The translations under genes and the position numbers were made by a program. Of a stretch of DNA of 64,000 nt, positions 21,697 through 32,807 are shown piece by piece; the first letter of the stretch is position 1; the number at the start of each line of letters is the position of its first letter. Under the pieces are notes generated by a model, which did no database searches, had not been told where the DNA came from, and saw nothing but the letters and a program-made list of their open reading frames with translations. The DNA comes from Beverwykella pulmonaria (taxonomy: Eukaryota; Ascomycota; Dothideomycetes; Pleosporales; Melanommataceae). The stretch covers positions 2,106,263-2,170,262 of the forward strand of contig BCHH01000003.1 of NCBI GenBank assembly GCA_001599595.1, in the 5' to 3' direction.

Positions 21697-22636
21697 CAAC
21701 GCGGCCATCCGTCAGTACACCCGGCCGTACAGTACTGCAGTACGTCGAATTTAGTACCGGTTAGTAAGTACAGAGGCGGTTGTCAGTACAGTAACTGTAT
21801 GTGAGACCCTATTACTAGCCGTTTACGGTAGTTTGTATAGATTTCGGCTCGAGGAGAGGTACAGCGCGGCTGCAGGAGGTGCAGAGGGCACAGAGGAGTC
21901 TTATAGTAGTCAGAAATTAATGCAGGTTATGCTGACCCTACGCGTTTTGTTAGCAATTTGCTAAGAAACTCCATAACACCGTCATCTGGCCCCTTTATAC
22001 ACCTATTATGTCGCCTTCTCAGTACGTTACCCGCCAGCCTCGAGCCTCCCAGCGTGTCGTTGCCTCTCAGGCCTTAAGCAGTCGATCCGCCTCCGAGAAG
22101 GCGCCTGTCCACTATGCTGCCGCCTCTAAACGTCTTCAGCGCGCCTACAACGCTGTCTCTTCGCCCTCATTAGCGTTAGTTTCTCGTGAATTAACACTGT
22201 CAAAGCCTTCGCGCGATACTCAGGCGAAGGAGCACCTAAAGGACGCCTGCAATTTTGGTGCCGCCTTTAATATCTTGTGGGATAAGGTGTGGTTTGGCGG
22301 CGAGAAGTTAGACCTAGATTGGCTGGGTTATCGCGTGAAGCATAAGCAGCGAGTTAACTGAGCTAGCAGAGTACATGAAAAAAGTGAGAAGTACGACTCA
22401 GGAGGAGGATCAATTCACCACTGCCCCTACTACCCTTCCCAATTTGGTTAGATACTCCGTAAACGGTCCGTTATACTCCGTACAGTACAGTACAATCTAT
22501 CAATTCAACTGTTACGGTGTACTGCCAGTTACCCTCCCTCATCTACTCAGTACAGTTAGTACTTACAAGCAGCTTGAACAGTACAGTACACCGTACAGCC
22601 TCAAAACTACTCCGTTACGTACGGATGGCCGCGTTG
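21697..22636. mobile_element. 940-bp non-autonomous hAT-type transposon
   Basis: The ends are perfect 16-bp inverted repeats: CAACGCGGCCATCCGT at 21697-21712 and its reverse complement at 22621-22636. They are flanked by an identical 8-bp direct repeat, ATGACAAC, at 21689-21696 and 22637-22644. An 8-bp target duplication and a terminus fitting YARNG (CAACG) are diagnostic of the hAT superfamily. Both subterminal regions are dense in GTACAGTAC-like motifs (about 21722-21800 and 22470-22600), which could be transposase binding sites. The element is far too short for a hAT transposase, so it would need one in trans. Perfect ends and duplication imply recent insertion. Confidence 0.85.
22008..22361 (+). 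CDS. Unknown ORF inside the hAT-type element
   Basis: An uninterrupted 117-aa frame with an ATG start, lying centrally in the element. The first half is Ser/Ala/Arg-rich (SQRVVASQALSSRSASEKA); the second half looks globular, with HLKDACNFGAAFNILWDKVW and GGEKLDLDWLGYRVKHKQRV. It has no RNase-H or dimerisation motif of hAT transposases. It could be a remnant of a captured host exon, part of the parental element or a chance frame. Coding status is uncertain. Confidence 0.4.
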   Translation: MSPSQYVTRQPRASQRVVASQALSSRSASEKAPVHYAAASKRLQRAYNAVSSPSLALVSRELTLSKPSRDTQAKEHLKDACNFGAAFNILWDKVWFGGEKLDLDWLGYRVKHKQRVN

Positions 22637-22644
22637 ATGACAAC

Positions 22645-23610
22645 TGGGGAACAAAGTCTGGAACCCGTCTAAGGAACCAGGGAACAAAGGATGATAGCGT
22701 GATGTATATAGTTTTCAAGTTAAAGATGTTGGAGTTTTGAATGGCAATGGGCTTTTGGAATTGACTAGGAAGTTGGGCTTGGGAATGGGAAGGGAGGGAA
22801 TAGGAAGGGGCGTTGTTAATGCGCGATGTGCGGTCTAAGAGGTTGAGATATTGGGTACGTGAGTCGCAGCGTTTTTGGGCTTACGGTTTGTGAAAGGGAC
22901 TAAGGCATGCCAGATACAATAGAATGAAAGTAGATACGAACAGTGTGATTGAAAGACTGCGGTGGCCATAGGGATGCAGGAAAGGGGCAGAAAAGGAGAA
23001 TGTTATGGTTCATTTGGGGGAGATGGGATGGTGAGGTGTGTATGAATTAAGGGAAGAGAATATGGTGGAAGAGTTGCTTAGTGGGGGAGAGATGATATAT
23101 GCTTTTTGGGGGTGTTCGGATACTGGAGGGACTTGTAACTGCACCCTCTACCATGTCTAGATTGTGCCATTACTGTGGAAGTAAAGTAACCTGCTTATAT
23201 TAAACACCTCCAAGGACTTCTAAAAGGTAGAGTAGCTCATAATAGCGCCTTTGTATTAATAGCCTTGGCAGACTTGAGTGGTCGCACCAACGTCACCTTA
23301 CTTACCCCCAAATCTTCGAAGTAGAACGTTTGTTGCCTGTTTGGGCTCACAAGAAGATAGACGCCAAGAATGCATATGTCAAAGTTGGATTCGATATGCA
23401 CAACTACAAATATTGAAAATTAAACACTAGAAACTACCCCTGTACTAGTAGACACGCCCTACGGCCATTTATCTACAAGGTCTCCTCATCACCCGCTCAC
23501 TTCCCTTAATATACAAAAGGAATAATATAATGCAAATGCGCAAGCGTAAACACGTAACGTAGCGACATACTTGACGAATAATCGCACACGACGGCATCCC
23601 TCCCCTGTTA
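22645..23610. other. Intergenic right of the hAT-type element
   Basis: G-rich plus-strand sequence (22740-23110) followed by the 3' flank of the minus-strand GH17 gene. No open frame with protein-like features was seen. Confidence 0.5.
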
Positions 23611-24978
23611 TTACTCCAACGCGCTAGCGCAACCAAACGACTGCTCAACGTTCAGCGCACCGGGCGCCTTCCATAGATCATCTTGGAAGGAAAAGATACA
23701 CGCCTCGGTTCCGACTTTGGCAAGAATACTCGTCATAGCGACCTTCTGCTCGGAGTAACCGGGGATGGCGTTTCCATTGGGACTGCCAGCGTGCGGCCAT
23801 CCGATCTCAGTGATATACTTGCCCTTAGAGGCAGCCTCGGGGCACACGGAAGCAGCAAGAGCGAGTTGCTCAGCAGCAAAGTCACCGGCCTCAGGGGCAG
23901 AAACCGTGGCGGTGAAGTACGGGTGGACCTGCACGGCGAAGACATCGATATGGGAGCAGAGAGCAGCGCCCTTCTCCTGCCAGATAGCGACGGTGTCGGT
24001 GGTCGTGATGGCGATGTCGGATGGGAAACCGGCGCCAATGAACTGCTCGCGCACGTGGTCGATGTACGAACCAAGCTCCTCAGGGGTACCGTAGCCGTTG
24101 AACAGGAACTCGTTTCCGACAATGACCATAGCGATGGAGTCCTTGGGCGCGTTCTTGATAATGGCCTGGAGCTGCTCATCGGCGTACGGGGAGAAGGGAC
24201 CCTTGCCGCCCGCACCTCCACCAGTCAGGAAAATGCCGAAGATGACCTTGAGGCCGTGCTCGGAGCAGGCGGGGACTACATTCTCGAAAACTCCGCAGTC
24301 GGTGCTGTAGGAGCGGATGGTGGTGAAGCCCATACCGGCAATCTTGGCAATGTCGCTCTGGACTTCAGAGGCAGACTTGCAGTCGCCACCAGCGGTGTAT
24401 GGCGTGTAGGTCATGGCCCACTTTTCTCCCTTGGTTACAATGCGGCCGGTTTGACCATAGGATCCATAGCCATACGCCTTGCTGGGCTTCGGCTTAGAAA
24501 CGACAACCTTGGAGGACTTGGCTGGGGCCGGGGTGTAGACTGGGGCGGGCGTGTACGCCTCCTTAGTGACCTCGGGAACAGCGGGAGTGTAGGCGGCCTC
24601 AGTGGAAGAGGGGGCTACGGGGGTGTATGCTGGGGGAGTGTAGACCTCAGTAGATGAGACCTCAGGGACATAGATGGGTGCACTGCTAGACTCAGTGCAT
24701 GGTGTTGACACCGGCGAGGGGACAACGTATACAGTTGAGTTTGCAACAGGCGGGGGAACTGAGATATGTTAGCATGGCACGCCCTTCTACTCCTAAAGCT
24801 GAGTCTATATCAGTTCGAGGTCAGACATACGCTCGCTGGCATGCACGTAGACAGTCGTGTACACAGTGCAGACCTCCTCCGCATAATGGCGGTTGTGGAA
24901 CGCAGGGTGAGCCCTATGTTGGGACGCCGCGACGGATCCAAGGAGCGCCGCCGAAGCAGCAACAATCGTCGTCCTCAT
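23611..24978 (-). CDS. GH17 cell-wall beta-1,3-glucanase/glucanosyltransferase
   Basis: Two exons (24831-24978, then 23611-24758) around a 72-bp intron (GTATGT...TCTCAG) give 431 aa. The N-terminus (MRTTIVAASAALLGSVAAS) is a secretion signal. A Pro/Thr/Ser-rich linker with repeated YTPAP/YTPAV motifs (about residues 75-130) is probably O-glycosylated. The GH17 domain spans about 158-425: GEKWAMTYTPYT, GFTTIRSYSTDC, the proton-donor Glu in MVIVGNEFLF (E266) and the nucleophile Glu in ITEIGWPHAG (E367). It would hydrolyse or rearrange beta-1,3-glucan in the wall, like the Scw/Bgl2 group. No GPI signal is evident at the C-terminus (FGCASALE). Confidence 0.9.
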
Positions 24979-26557
24979 TTTTGGCTTGTTTATTTACGTC
25001 GATCTAGGGGTAGCGATTTAGGGTATATTCGTAAAAGAAGCGGGCGTCTGCTGAAGGAGTGAAGCAGTGATTAAGAGAGCGATAAGACAAACGAGTGACG
25101 CAGGCACAAAGGCCAAGGGGACTTGATCTTGAGAGCGAGGCTGGAGACGCGTGCAGAAGCCAGAAGACAGATGACGAGCCGCGGGAATGGATGAGTTTTG
25201 ATGTCCCTGGTTATTGCAGAACAGTGCGCAGCTGACTAGCGTCCACGACGCCGTTCAAAAGGGGCCCACGAACGCATGCGGCATACCCTTGTTGCTGGGC
25301 GCCAAACTACTCCTCAAAAGGCCCATGATGGGCTGCTAGGTCCGGGCTCGCTGAAATGAGGCCGGAAGAGTCTGGGGTTGAAGACATCATGGTGCTCGTT
25401 TTGGTGAGGCGGCGGCTCCAAATAGACAGGCTAAGCCTGCTGCGGCATGGCGTAAGCTTCTCCTGACAGGGCCGGGATGCACAACACGCGCACAACACGT
25501 GCACAATTCGCCAGTGCCGAATAGGAGAGCGCTATCCATAGGCGTTTACTGAGCCACAGCGCGATGGGCAATGCCTCTCGTCGGCAGAGCACAATCTCCC
25601 GCGAGATGAGCGGCAGCCAGCCGTTGTCAGATGAATGGCAGGTGCGGGCGAGTGGATTTCCCTGGCCAAAAGCACCTCTTCCATCTCAGCGGTTTGCGCC
25701 CCCATCGCCCACGCGCGCTCGTTTGACACACACACACACATGTTTGTTGTGGTGGTAGTTTATCGCAGGCAGGCTAATCTTGTGCGCGCGAGGGCGTCGG
25801 CAAGCCTTCGGTTACTGTGCATTCGGGGACTTGATTCAGGAAGGACGCTGCTGCAGGAACAAGAACGACGCCCGTGCATCGCGTTGCTGCTCAGGGGTTA
25901 TCCTGTTCTCAAATTGCTAGTCAGGGTGTTGATTGGCTGGATGAAGCCTGAACGTGCAGCTCCCGTGCTGGCGTGTGCATCTCAATCTCGCGATTCATAG
26001 AGATGAGGGTGCCCTCGTCCACGGTGCATCGCGGTCTCACTCTTCATTGCCACTCAATGTGTGAAGACGTTGGTATCTGGAGCCACAAGTACATTGTGTA
26101 CGCCAACCAGCGCCGGCGCACGTTCGTGCTTGTCTTTCCTAGAACGGTGTGTTGCCCCTGAGAACGGCTGTGATGTGATCGCCAGGGTTATGCCGTACCC
26201 CGCCCGTGAAAGGGTCTTGGATGCTGGGCCGCGTGGTTGCCGAGGACATCGTGGGCTTTGCTCTTGGTGTTGCAATTTCGCACGGCGCTAGGCGGGCAAG
26301 GTCACAAGATGTGTAGGATGTGTAGGGCTTGTAGGGCTTCGGCTGAAGAAACCTTCGCCGTTAGCCAATTGGCGTTTTGAAGTATTGGGAACTATAGATT
26401 GGAGGAAATTGGGGCGGGTGGCAAGCACGAACACAGCATTGCGAGCTGACAGCCTCACAGCCTGCTTCGCGATCATGAGGACACTCTTTTCATTGAAAGT
26501 CGTAAATAATTGCAACGCAAACAACCAGTAAGACTTCTACTCCTCGCGAGATCTCCA
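24979..26557. other. Intergenic, GH17 promoter to reductase 3' end
   Basis: The left part is the GH17 promoter. A short AC dinucleotide run lies at 25726-25740. Open frames on both strands are short and Ser/Arg-rich, without motifs; no gene is called. Confidence 0.5.
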
Positions 26558-27693
26558 TCACATCGTCAAACCTCCCTTCACTACTCCCTCCTTCTTCTCC
26601 AACTCCACAATTTTCTTCGCCAGATCGCCAAACGTCTCCTCTGGAGTTCTAAACTTCATCTCCAAAGCCTCATTTCCTTCCTTCGCACCAATCCTCGCAA
26701 GCGAGATATCGACATCCTTCCCTGTGTCTTTCGGCAGTCGTCCTTTCAGCTCCGGCAATTCTCCTTTCTCTACCAAGCCCTCCAGCGTCTTCACGATCAG
26801 GGAGGATGTGAGTTCTGCGCCGCCAATGAGAAAGCGCTTGTTTGCCGCTGCAGGGTATGTCAAAGCGCGCACGTGAGCGGTGGCCAGATCGCGCACGTCG
26901 ATATAGGATGGGAAGAGACCCGCAGCATGCGTGTTCGGCAGCTCGTCGAAGGTACCATTGAAGAAGTTGTACACCACGCCAACTGAAAAGTTGATATGCT
27001 TGAGACTGGGCATCGCCTGCAGCGGTGGACCAAAAATCAGTGCTGGTAGGAAGACGGTGACCTAAAGAGCCTCGTTGTCAGCTTTCGTCGAACCCATTGC
27101 AGTAAGCATAGTCAAGAACATACGGTGAAATGCGGCTTTTCAGTTTTCACAAAGTCCCAAACCACGAGTTCGGCTTCTTTCTTGCTCGAGCAATACATCA
27201 TATATTGCGTTTTGTTCTCGCGAGCCATTTCAGGCGTGATGTCGCTCCACGACTCATTCGTATACTCTTTGGCCTTGTTCTCTTCCGCAGAGCCCATCGT
27301 AATGGAATTTATGCTTCCTGTAATAGCAATCGACTTTAGAGTCGGCGCAAATGCTTTCGCACCTTTTAGAAGCGTCAAGTTCCCATCAATCCCAGGGCGC
27401 AAGAAGTCCCTGTCGAAGTCGGAGACATGGCCCCCAGGCATCGGAGCTGCAGTATGCACAATGTGGTCGTACGCTTTGGCCTGGAAGATGGCGTCAAAGG
27501 CGCCTTCCTTGGCGTAGTCTTCCACGACGACGAAGTCGAGTTTATCGTTCCATTCTGGGTGTTCGGCAAGGAGAGCCTCGCCTGCAGAAATGCGACGTAC
27601 GGCGCCGGTTACGGTGTGTCCGTTGGCGATGAGTTCATTGATGATGTGGGCGGCGAGGAAGGAGTTGGCACCTGTGACGAGAGTGTGGGGCAT
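26558..27693 (-). CDS. NAD(P)-dependent reductase, extended SDR (GRE2-like)
   Basis: Two exons (27124-27693, then 26558-27061) separated by a 62-bp intron (GTATGT...CTTTAG, phase 0) give 357 aa. The start at 27693 places the nucleotide-binding motif TGANSFLA at residues 7-14, as in the family; an upstream in-frame extension to 27831 is leader-like. The catalytic Tyr-Lys pair is Y167-x3-K171 in YCSSKK. FPSYIDVRDLATAHV lies in the second exon. It belongs to the dihydroflavonol-reductase/GRE2 group, which reduces aldehydes and ketones with NADPH in the cytosol. The substrate cannot be read from sequence. No biosynthetic partners lie nearby. Confidence 0.88.
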
Positions 27694-30432
27694 ATTGACT
27701 TGAGGCAGAGAATTGTTTAAGGGTAGAAACAGGAAGGGATGCGTTCGGAAAAGATGGTTGTGCGTGCTATGCGAGTTCTGAATTTGGCTGTAGGTAAATC
27801 GAAAGAACAATGAGCTGTCTGTGTCGCGCATTCCTCTCTTTATACACCCTCACAACACTACCTATCATCTCTCTATCATCTCAACGACTAGTTCTAGCTA
27901 TCTTCGCGAAGCTTGGCACTGCATAGAATCGCAGGGAAATCGCCCATTAGCAAATCACTAACTCATTACTCACCCTCGGGCGTTGTATTTGCGCGAGCTA
28001 CCAAGCCACATATGGAGTGACAAATGCAAGTATTTTTATCTAACGCTTTGAAACCTACTCATAATCGTGGAACTCTATAGAGCCTGTATCTGCGAAGGCA
28101 AGGCGGGTCGTCTGTGACAAGCCGATGCTGACTGAGCCATACCAATATCGTGGCTGATAAGAAGAAGTGGGAAGTGTGAGTACGAGATGGACGTGATTGG
28201 AAGGGTAGAGAAACAGCGTGCTCACTAAATAGTGCCCCACATGCACCTGCATGAGCCTAGACTTACCCCGCTACATTCACAGAATCCCACTTAGCATGGG
28301 GTATTGTGGTTTCTATAATGCTCTAAAGTTATGGAGGTGTAGGTAGCGCAAAGGTGAAGGTATTCTTGACAAGTTCAACAGCAGCTTTTTGGCCCTAAAG
28401 ATAGCAATGTAGTATGATGGCACTTATTTAATAGCTGTTAGTAAAGAAGGCTGTAACAGCACGCGCAAAGTGAAGCGATAAATCACCTTGTGATGCCAAA
28501 TTGCGAGATATTGCAAGGGCTTATTTCCAAGTCCACCTTGGCTCTAGAGGGTAGTCAGTCTCTGATTTAACATCCCCATGTATTCCAATTTATTTCCCAA
28601 TCGTTTGCCCCTTTCGGATTAGGAGCGACTGCTATGTGCAAGCCTTACGATATCCTCTCCCAACATTTCGGCCTAAACTGCTCACTAAGCACGCCAAGGC
28701 CGTGAATACATAGGCGTAATCCTCTACGTCAATGATATGGATAATTTCTCAAATTGAAGGAGTTTGGGGCGGAAATTTGTCAAAATTGTTCAGCTACATA
28801 CGGATAACGCACTTGAGCACGTCGCGAATACATACCTGTGTACACATTCGGTACGGGTGCTGTTAGTGGAGCGCTAAGATCTACTAGTATGCTGTCGTGT
28901 ACCAAGGGGAGACCCACTTGCACGTGCTCAGGCACAAACTTAATCCAAACCTCAATCTCAGCTCTCCCCTTTCCTTCACCCCCATCTCACTTCAGCACTT
29001 GATCGTACTGTCTTACTCTGGTCATTCTAGACTCGGCTTGACGACTCTCGGAATGCAGCCCTTTGCCTGAACATACTACCAGATTTTCCAACCATATCTC
29101 AGTGCTGAAAAGCTTACACTAAGTCGTTCCTGAGGCTCCTCCAATCTCTTATTGAATAGTTGCTTAGGTTGAGGGCTGCAACGGATTCCGATGCGCACGT
29201 CGTGTAACTGCCGGCCGTAAAGCCTATGACGGACGGTAAACTCTAGCAGAAATAGTTGAGGATATTTTGAGTGCTACGCTGCCCTGTCCGAATTGTTAAA
29301 AGAGTTCACGCCACGCACATGTGTTGCACACACACTGTTGGTGGATGGGTGTCCATCGGAAGTCCTCTTCCAATCATTTTGGACGAGGCTTTGGACTCCC
29401 CTAATGACCCTAAGATGAGATAGGTGCCCGTGGAACTGGGGTCGGAATTCTTCCATCATCATCTAGTGCCTTGTCGCCGGATCGATCGCATATCAACAAA
29501 GCCAACCAAAGTTCAGCTATTTCTAGTCTCTTTCAAGCAGCAGCACCTGCGACAGTGCCCACAAAAAACAAGCGCCTGGCTACGAGCGCCTGGATTAGCT
29601 ATTCTTGATCTTCTCTGAGGTTTGTCGGAGGGCTCTCGGTTGCCTGTCGCAGCCCACCCTCAGCCCTACCAAAGGATGTTGGGTCGAAACATGATTGCAT
29701 CCGCTCACAAACGCAGTATGCTGCGCCGCATATTGCGCAAGCTGTTTACCACGTTTCCTTGTTGTTCATCCTGATATGGGGCTGCTAATGATAGGCTATC
29801 GTGGATGAAGGACGACCATGCCACGAATTGACGACCGTGGCACCTGCAGCAGAGGGTCTCTCGAATCTTCAACTCAAAAAAGGACAGCGGCTGCCCCCGC
29901 ACCGAGACACTAATTATCGAATGAGAAGCAGTGACATGAAAGCAGCAGGCAAGGCTGGCCTGGCTTTGAGTCGGAGCTGATCACTGTTCATTCCGGATTG
30001 GACAGTTCGCGAAAGGTAGCTTTGACCCTGCTAAGTTTCGAAGTCGAACACCACTGTTCGATGTCTATTTTCTCTCTGGGGCACGTCTCTTACTATGTCT
30101 TTTTGGCAATCTTACACACCATTCTGTTGTGCGACAGTTCAAGAACTCACATATAAAGGTTATGACAATCATCTTCATCTCTCATCCAGACATCCATTAT
30201 TTTTTCTAGCTCTTCGCGGTTTGTACCTATTCTCAAAAACAACTTTGCAGAACCCGAGAACACGAATACCTCCTCATCAGCGAATTGCCCACCCCTTTGC
30301 ATCCATATCGAATATCAGTTAATAGGAGACGACCTCTCCCTTTCTACCTCATCTAACTTGCGTACGCTGCAGTCAATTACGTTCTATCAGCAGAATCCAT
30401 AATTCTCGATACAAAATTTGGTGCTACATCCA
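27694..30432. other. Gene-free 2.7 kb
   Basis: The left end is the reductase promoter and the right end the CT-rich leader of the first DUF6594 gene. Between them only short frames occur (28055-28252, 29274-29462, 29705-29902), without motifs or splice continuity. I see nothing to call. Confidence 0.5.
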
Positions 30433-31534
30433 ATGGCAAGCCGCGTTACCGACCCCTCATTGCAGCAGCCACCTTCGGCTTCTTTTACCCCGAAACCGAA
30501 ATATCCGACCGACGACTTCAACTCTTACGCTCGAGGATATCCAAGGCTAGTGTACTTCTTTTCTCGATGTGCTCGCTACGTCCACCTTCGCAAGTTCTCG
30601 GCTCTTTCTTTGCGCGTCTTGCTTTACTACCAACACGAGCTGGTAATATTGGAGAAGAATCTCCTTGAAGTTGAAAACCAGTTGGACGATATCATTGTTA
30701 AAGGAAACGGGAGATTCCACCACGAGCTGTATCAGGAGCAAATACCAGAAGAAGAGCGCGACAAGTACGAAGAAGCTTGCAAGTATCAACGTGAGACATA
30801 CCAGACCCTTAAGAATACATTGAAGGAATACGGTAAGCCCTAACCGCATGATGGACTTGAATTCTCCAGCTTACTAGGTGCCCAGAGAAATGTCTCATTA
30901 GATTCGATGTACTAGGACCCAAAGGGTGGGACTCCACTGAGGTGCAACACATACAGCGTTTTCTCGCTGAGCCCCAGGGGTGTGATCTTTCGCTGGTTGG
31001 ATTAGATGCCATGATCTGGGGGAGTCTCGCCGATCCTTCCAAGCATGCGTACGACTTGTTCGAGGTCATTGGGAGACCTGAATCTAGTTTCGTGGCTAAG
31101 TTCCTCAAGGGCAAGTTCCTACTTTCGACCCTCGGCATCCCGCAATGGCTACGACGGATCTTATTCCCGGGTTCGAGTCCAATGGACAGGTTCACACGGT
31201 ATAGTCATAACGCACGGGCTTTCGATAATTTCTCCACGAGTTTAGGAAACATCGCAAGCTGTTCCTTTGTTTGCGGTGCTATCGCCTCCTTGTACTCCTC
31301 TTCCAGTGGTGCTCCCAATATGGTCACGTTGGTAATTGTTGTCCTGGTTATTCCAATTTGCAGTCTCTTTTTTCAGAACTATCTGTTCATAACGATGCTT
31401 TCAAAGTACGTTATTTTCCACCTGTTTCCTACGTTCTGCAACGATTTTTTAGCTAACATTCCGAATCACATAGTATATGTGCAGTACTTGCACCCTTACT
31501 TTGGAACAACCATGGCCGGAGTGGAGGTAGTTAG
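30433..31534 (+). CDS. DUF6594 membrane protein (first copy)
   Basis: Three exons (30433-30832, 30886-31405, 31474-31534) give 326 aa. Introns are 53 bp (GTAAGC...GCCCAG) and 68 bp (GTACGT, branch GCTAAC, ACATAG), and all frames join. The N-terminal YARGYPRLVYFFSRCARYVHLRKFS and LSLRVLLYYQHELVILEKNL are the DUF6594 hallmark. Helical charged sequence follows, then C-terminal hydrophobic segments (IASCSFVCGAIASLY, MVTLVIVVLVIPICSLFF). The start at 30433 is the first ATG. The last exon is the least certain: unspliced, the frame runs to 31700. The family is fungal, abundant and lineage-variable; its function is unknown, with membrane anchoring near the C-terminus. Confidence 0.75.
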
Positions 31535-32428
31535 AGATGGACGTGGGTATATCAAGCATCTGTGCGCTTGCGTTGTCAGACATGAGGTTAAACCCCTGTA
31601 CCTCTACCGAGTCATGAAAGTGGAGCCCAAGGCAGCAAGGCAACTAACTTCTTGCATAGGGGAAACGGGAACCTTTGACGAGGCTGGGATATGGCTTTGA
31701 CCCATGCACGTACTCTCGAAGCCCGCCGCCTCGGGAAGGGCTGCCTTCGACGAACCAAAACGGCGACGTGCATCGTCTTCACTTACAGAAGTATGCCAAT
31801 GCAGTCGAAAGGCCTTCATATGTTAGTAATTTTTCCTCCTCTCCAATTTAGGGGCATGCCACTAATCGTACTTGGCAGAATAAAGCACCTGTATTCATCT
31901 TTGTGCTTGATTATTGTAAGGCTGACCCCTGTTGAAGCACTCCGGGTTCGCCAAGACACAGTGGTTGTTAAGCAAGTAGCAACATGTCAGGCAAGGATTT
32001 CAACAAGCCAATTTTATGGAGATTCCACACTAGATGACCAGGGTATGAATGGAGCGTACTGCACAAGGCAGGATCTAACCTTTGGTAGGGCAGCAAGAAC
32101 ATGGTTCTGAGTCGAGGGTCGAAGCTTTGGGAAGATTTGGAAAGCTTCTTTTCCATATCGATGGTTCCGCACGCCACTTGAAAGCCGCCTAACGTCTATC
32201 GAGAAGATAAGCCAATCCGGCGCCTACAAAGGTCAATAGCGCAACAGTTGTGTGCAGCAGTGGCGTACCACGAAGAAGGGCAAGCCAACTCAGAATCATC
32301 TTAAAAGCTCGTCATAGCCCCGTGGAAGGCGCAAACTGCTCTCACATTGTCTTTATCAGTTGTTGCGCTCGGCGTAGAGGCTATTCCAGAAGCTACGGTG
32401 TACCTACTCCACAGCACCCTCGACAGGC
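31535..32428. other. 3' flank of DUF6594 gene
   Basis: It holds the possible unspliced extension of the DUF6594 frame to 31700 and short motif-free frames (31691-32110). No separate gene is supported. Confidence 0.4.
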
Positions 32429-32807
32429 ATGGATCCTAACATGCAATCATTCGATCGGATTTTGGAGTTTGGGGAGGATTTGAGAGGTAGTATAAGAACC
32501 TTAACTCGTTCTAGATATCCGCTGACGCTCGAATAATACAGTTCTGGTCGAAAATCCAGAATACATAGCGAAGCTCCAAGCGCAGTCCGCTATGATAGCT
32601 CAGTCCTACGGAGCCTCACCTACCCAACAACCGGGCCATCCGGCGACGCAGAGTAACCAGACTGTTGCAGGAGTCACCTCAACCTCTAGCTCTACACCGG
32701 CTGCAACAGCCTCCGCGCAACAGCATCAAGACCAGAACCTTGTTGAACAGCAAAACGTCCACAACTCTGCCCGGCAGCATCACCGCCAGTACTCCTCTCC
32801 AGTATAA
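32429..32807 (+). CDS. Hypothetical Gln/Ser/Thr-rich protein
   Basis: A two-exon model (32429-32486, 32542-32807) with a 55-bp intron (GTAGTA...TACAG, phase 1) gives 107 aa. The N-terminus MDPNMQSFDRILEFGEDLR and VLVENPEYIAKLQAQSAM looks like genuine amphipathic helix. The remainder is low-complexity (STPAATASAQQHQDQN). The two parts join cleanly in frame, which is the main support. I do not recognise a family, and it could be a remnant of a longer gene. Confidence 0.4.

Noticed and set aside
23683..24657. 324-codon plus-strand open frame opposite the GH17 gene
   Set aside because: It is antisense to a clear enzyme with two catalytic Glu motifs; the composition (Gly/Arg/Val/Leu/Asp) is typical of a frame created by codon bias.
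31170..31185. GGGTTCGAGTCCAATG, similar to a tRNA B box
   Set aside because: It lies inside the DUF6594 coding exon and no cloverleaf can be drawn around it.
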